This document shows, one piece after another, positions 13,533 through 13,708 of a stretch of DNA of 13,708 bases (position 1 is the first letter of the stretch; every line of letters starts with the position of its first letter). Source of the DNA: Christensenella sp. UBA3792 (lineage in GTDB: Bacteria; Bacillota; Clostridia; Christensenellales; CAG-138); the NCBI GenBank assembly GCA_002369195.1, contig DFEW01000067.1, forward strand, positions 3,795-17,502, given 5' to 3'. The position numbers and the translations under genes were made by a program. A model generated the notes under the pieces. It saw only the letters and a program-made list of their open reading frames with translations, was not told the origin of the DNA and did no database searches.

Positions 13533-13562
13533 CACCGTCCGGAGCCCCCGGACGGTGTTTTT
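13533..13562 (+). terminator. Rho-independent terminator of the CBS-domain gene
   Basis: CACCGTCCGG (13533-13542) pairs with CCGGACGGTG (13548-13557) around a 5-base loop and is followed by TTTTT (13558-13562). It begins 7 bases after the stop codon. Confidence 0.95.
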
Positions 13563-13600
13563 CTGTCCCCATGCGGGGAAGATGGTTTTTGCAAAGCAAG

Positions 13601-13708
13601 GAGGGGTTGCCGAGATGCAACAGTGGCATGTAGGAGCTGACGACCCCGGCAGCCCGCAGAAGGACAACCCCTCAGTCGGCATACGCCGACAGCTCCCCTT
13701 GCACAGGG
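13601..13708. repeat. Intergenic repeat element running off the right edge
   Basis: GAGGGGTTG (13601-13609) is the exact reverse complement of CAACCCCTC (13665-13673). Right after it a hairpin GTCGGC-ATAC-GCCGAC (13675-13690) is followed by AGCTCCCCTTGCACAGGG at the edge. From memory, the block ACAACCCCTCAGTC, a variable palindrome and AGCTCCCCTT is a very common intergenic repeat of gut Clostridia. Its true end, copy number and any coding content beyond 13708 cannot be seen. No gene is supported in 13563-13708. Confidence 0.6.

Noticed and set aside
1..13708. tRNA or rRNA genes, insertion-sequence transposases, attachment sites, replication origin
   Set aside because: I looked for cloverleaf patterns, transposase-like frames and origin-like repeats and saw none that I could support.

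Overview
The window looks like chromosomal DNA from an obligately anaerobic, spore-forming Firmicute of the class Clostridia, probably a gut lineage near Oscillospiraceae or Christensenellales. The evidence is a pyruvate:ferredoxin oxidoreductase, a CotF-type ferritin-like spore coat protein, a BlaI/M56 regulatory pair, a BspA-type leucine-rich-repeat surface protein, GGAGG-type ribosome binding sites, and two intergenic repeats of a kind I remember from gut Firmicutes. No sequence search was run, so the taxonomy is inference.

Layout. 1-1308: 3' end of a pyruvate:ferredoxin oxidoreductase gene (+), closed by a strong terminator. 1380-2513: membrane-anchored extracytoplasmic metallophosphoesterase (-), convergent with the first gene. 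2710-4933: probable two-gene operon (+) of a DUF4003-like protein and an M29 aminopeptidase, with a promoter in front and a terminator behind. 5075-8557: the most striking gene, a 1160-residue secreted protein with signal peptide, acidic repeats, BspA-like LRRs, two fibronectin-III-like domains and a C-terminal caspase/metacaspase-like peptidase domain that keeps its His/Cys dyad. 8558-8921: gene-free stretch with several hairpins and one 94-bp imperfect inverted-repeat element. 8922-9377: CotF-like coat protein (-). 9457-9600: possible gene relic (-). 9599-12825: blaI-like repressor and a very large M56 (BlaR1-like) membrane peptidase (-), overlapping by 4 bp, behind a promoter that contains palindromic operators. 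13121-13525: small CBS-domain-pair protein (+) with a near-consensus promoter and terminator. From about 13601 to the right edge: part of another repeat.

How parts work together. The best supported functional unit is the BlaI-M56 pair. By family precedent the M56 protein senses an extracellular signal and triggers proteolysis of the BlaI-like repressor bound at the palindromes around 12842-12883. The sensor is not a penicillin-binding domain but about 630 residues of unusual ectodomain, so the ligand is unknown and beta-lactam resistance should not be assumed. The caspase protein seems to stand alone between terminators. Hand-counted GC in single 60-base rows shows mosaic composition inside two long genes: about 42% in the LRR part against 72% in the Fn3 part of the caspase gene, and about 42% in the C-terminal part against 67% in the middle of the M56 gene. 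This suggests domain exchange.
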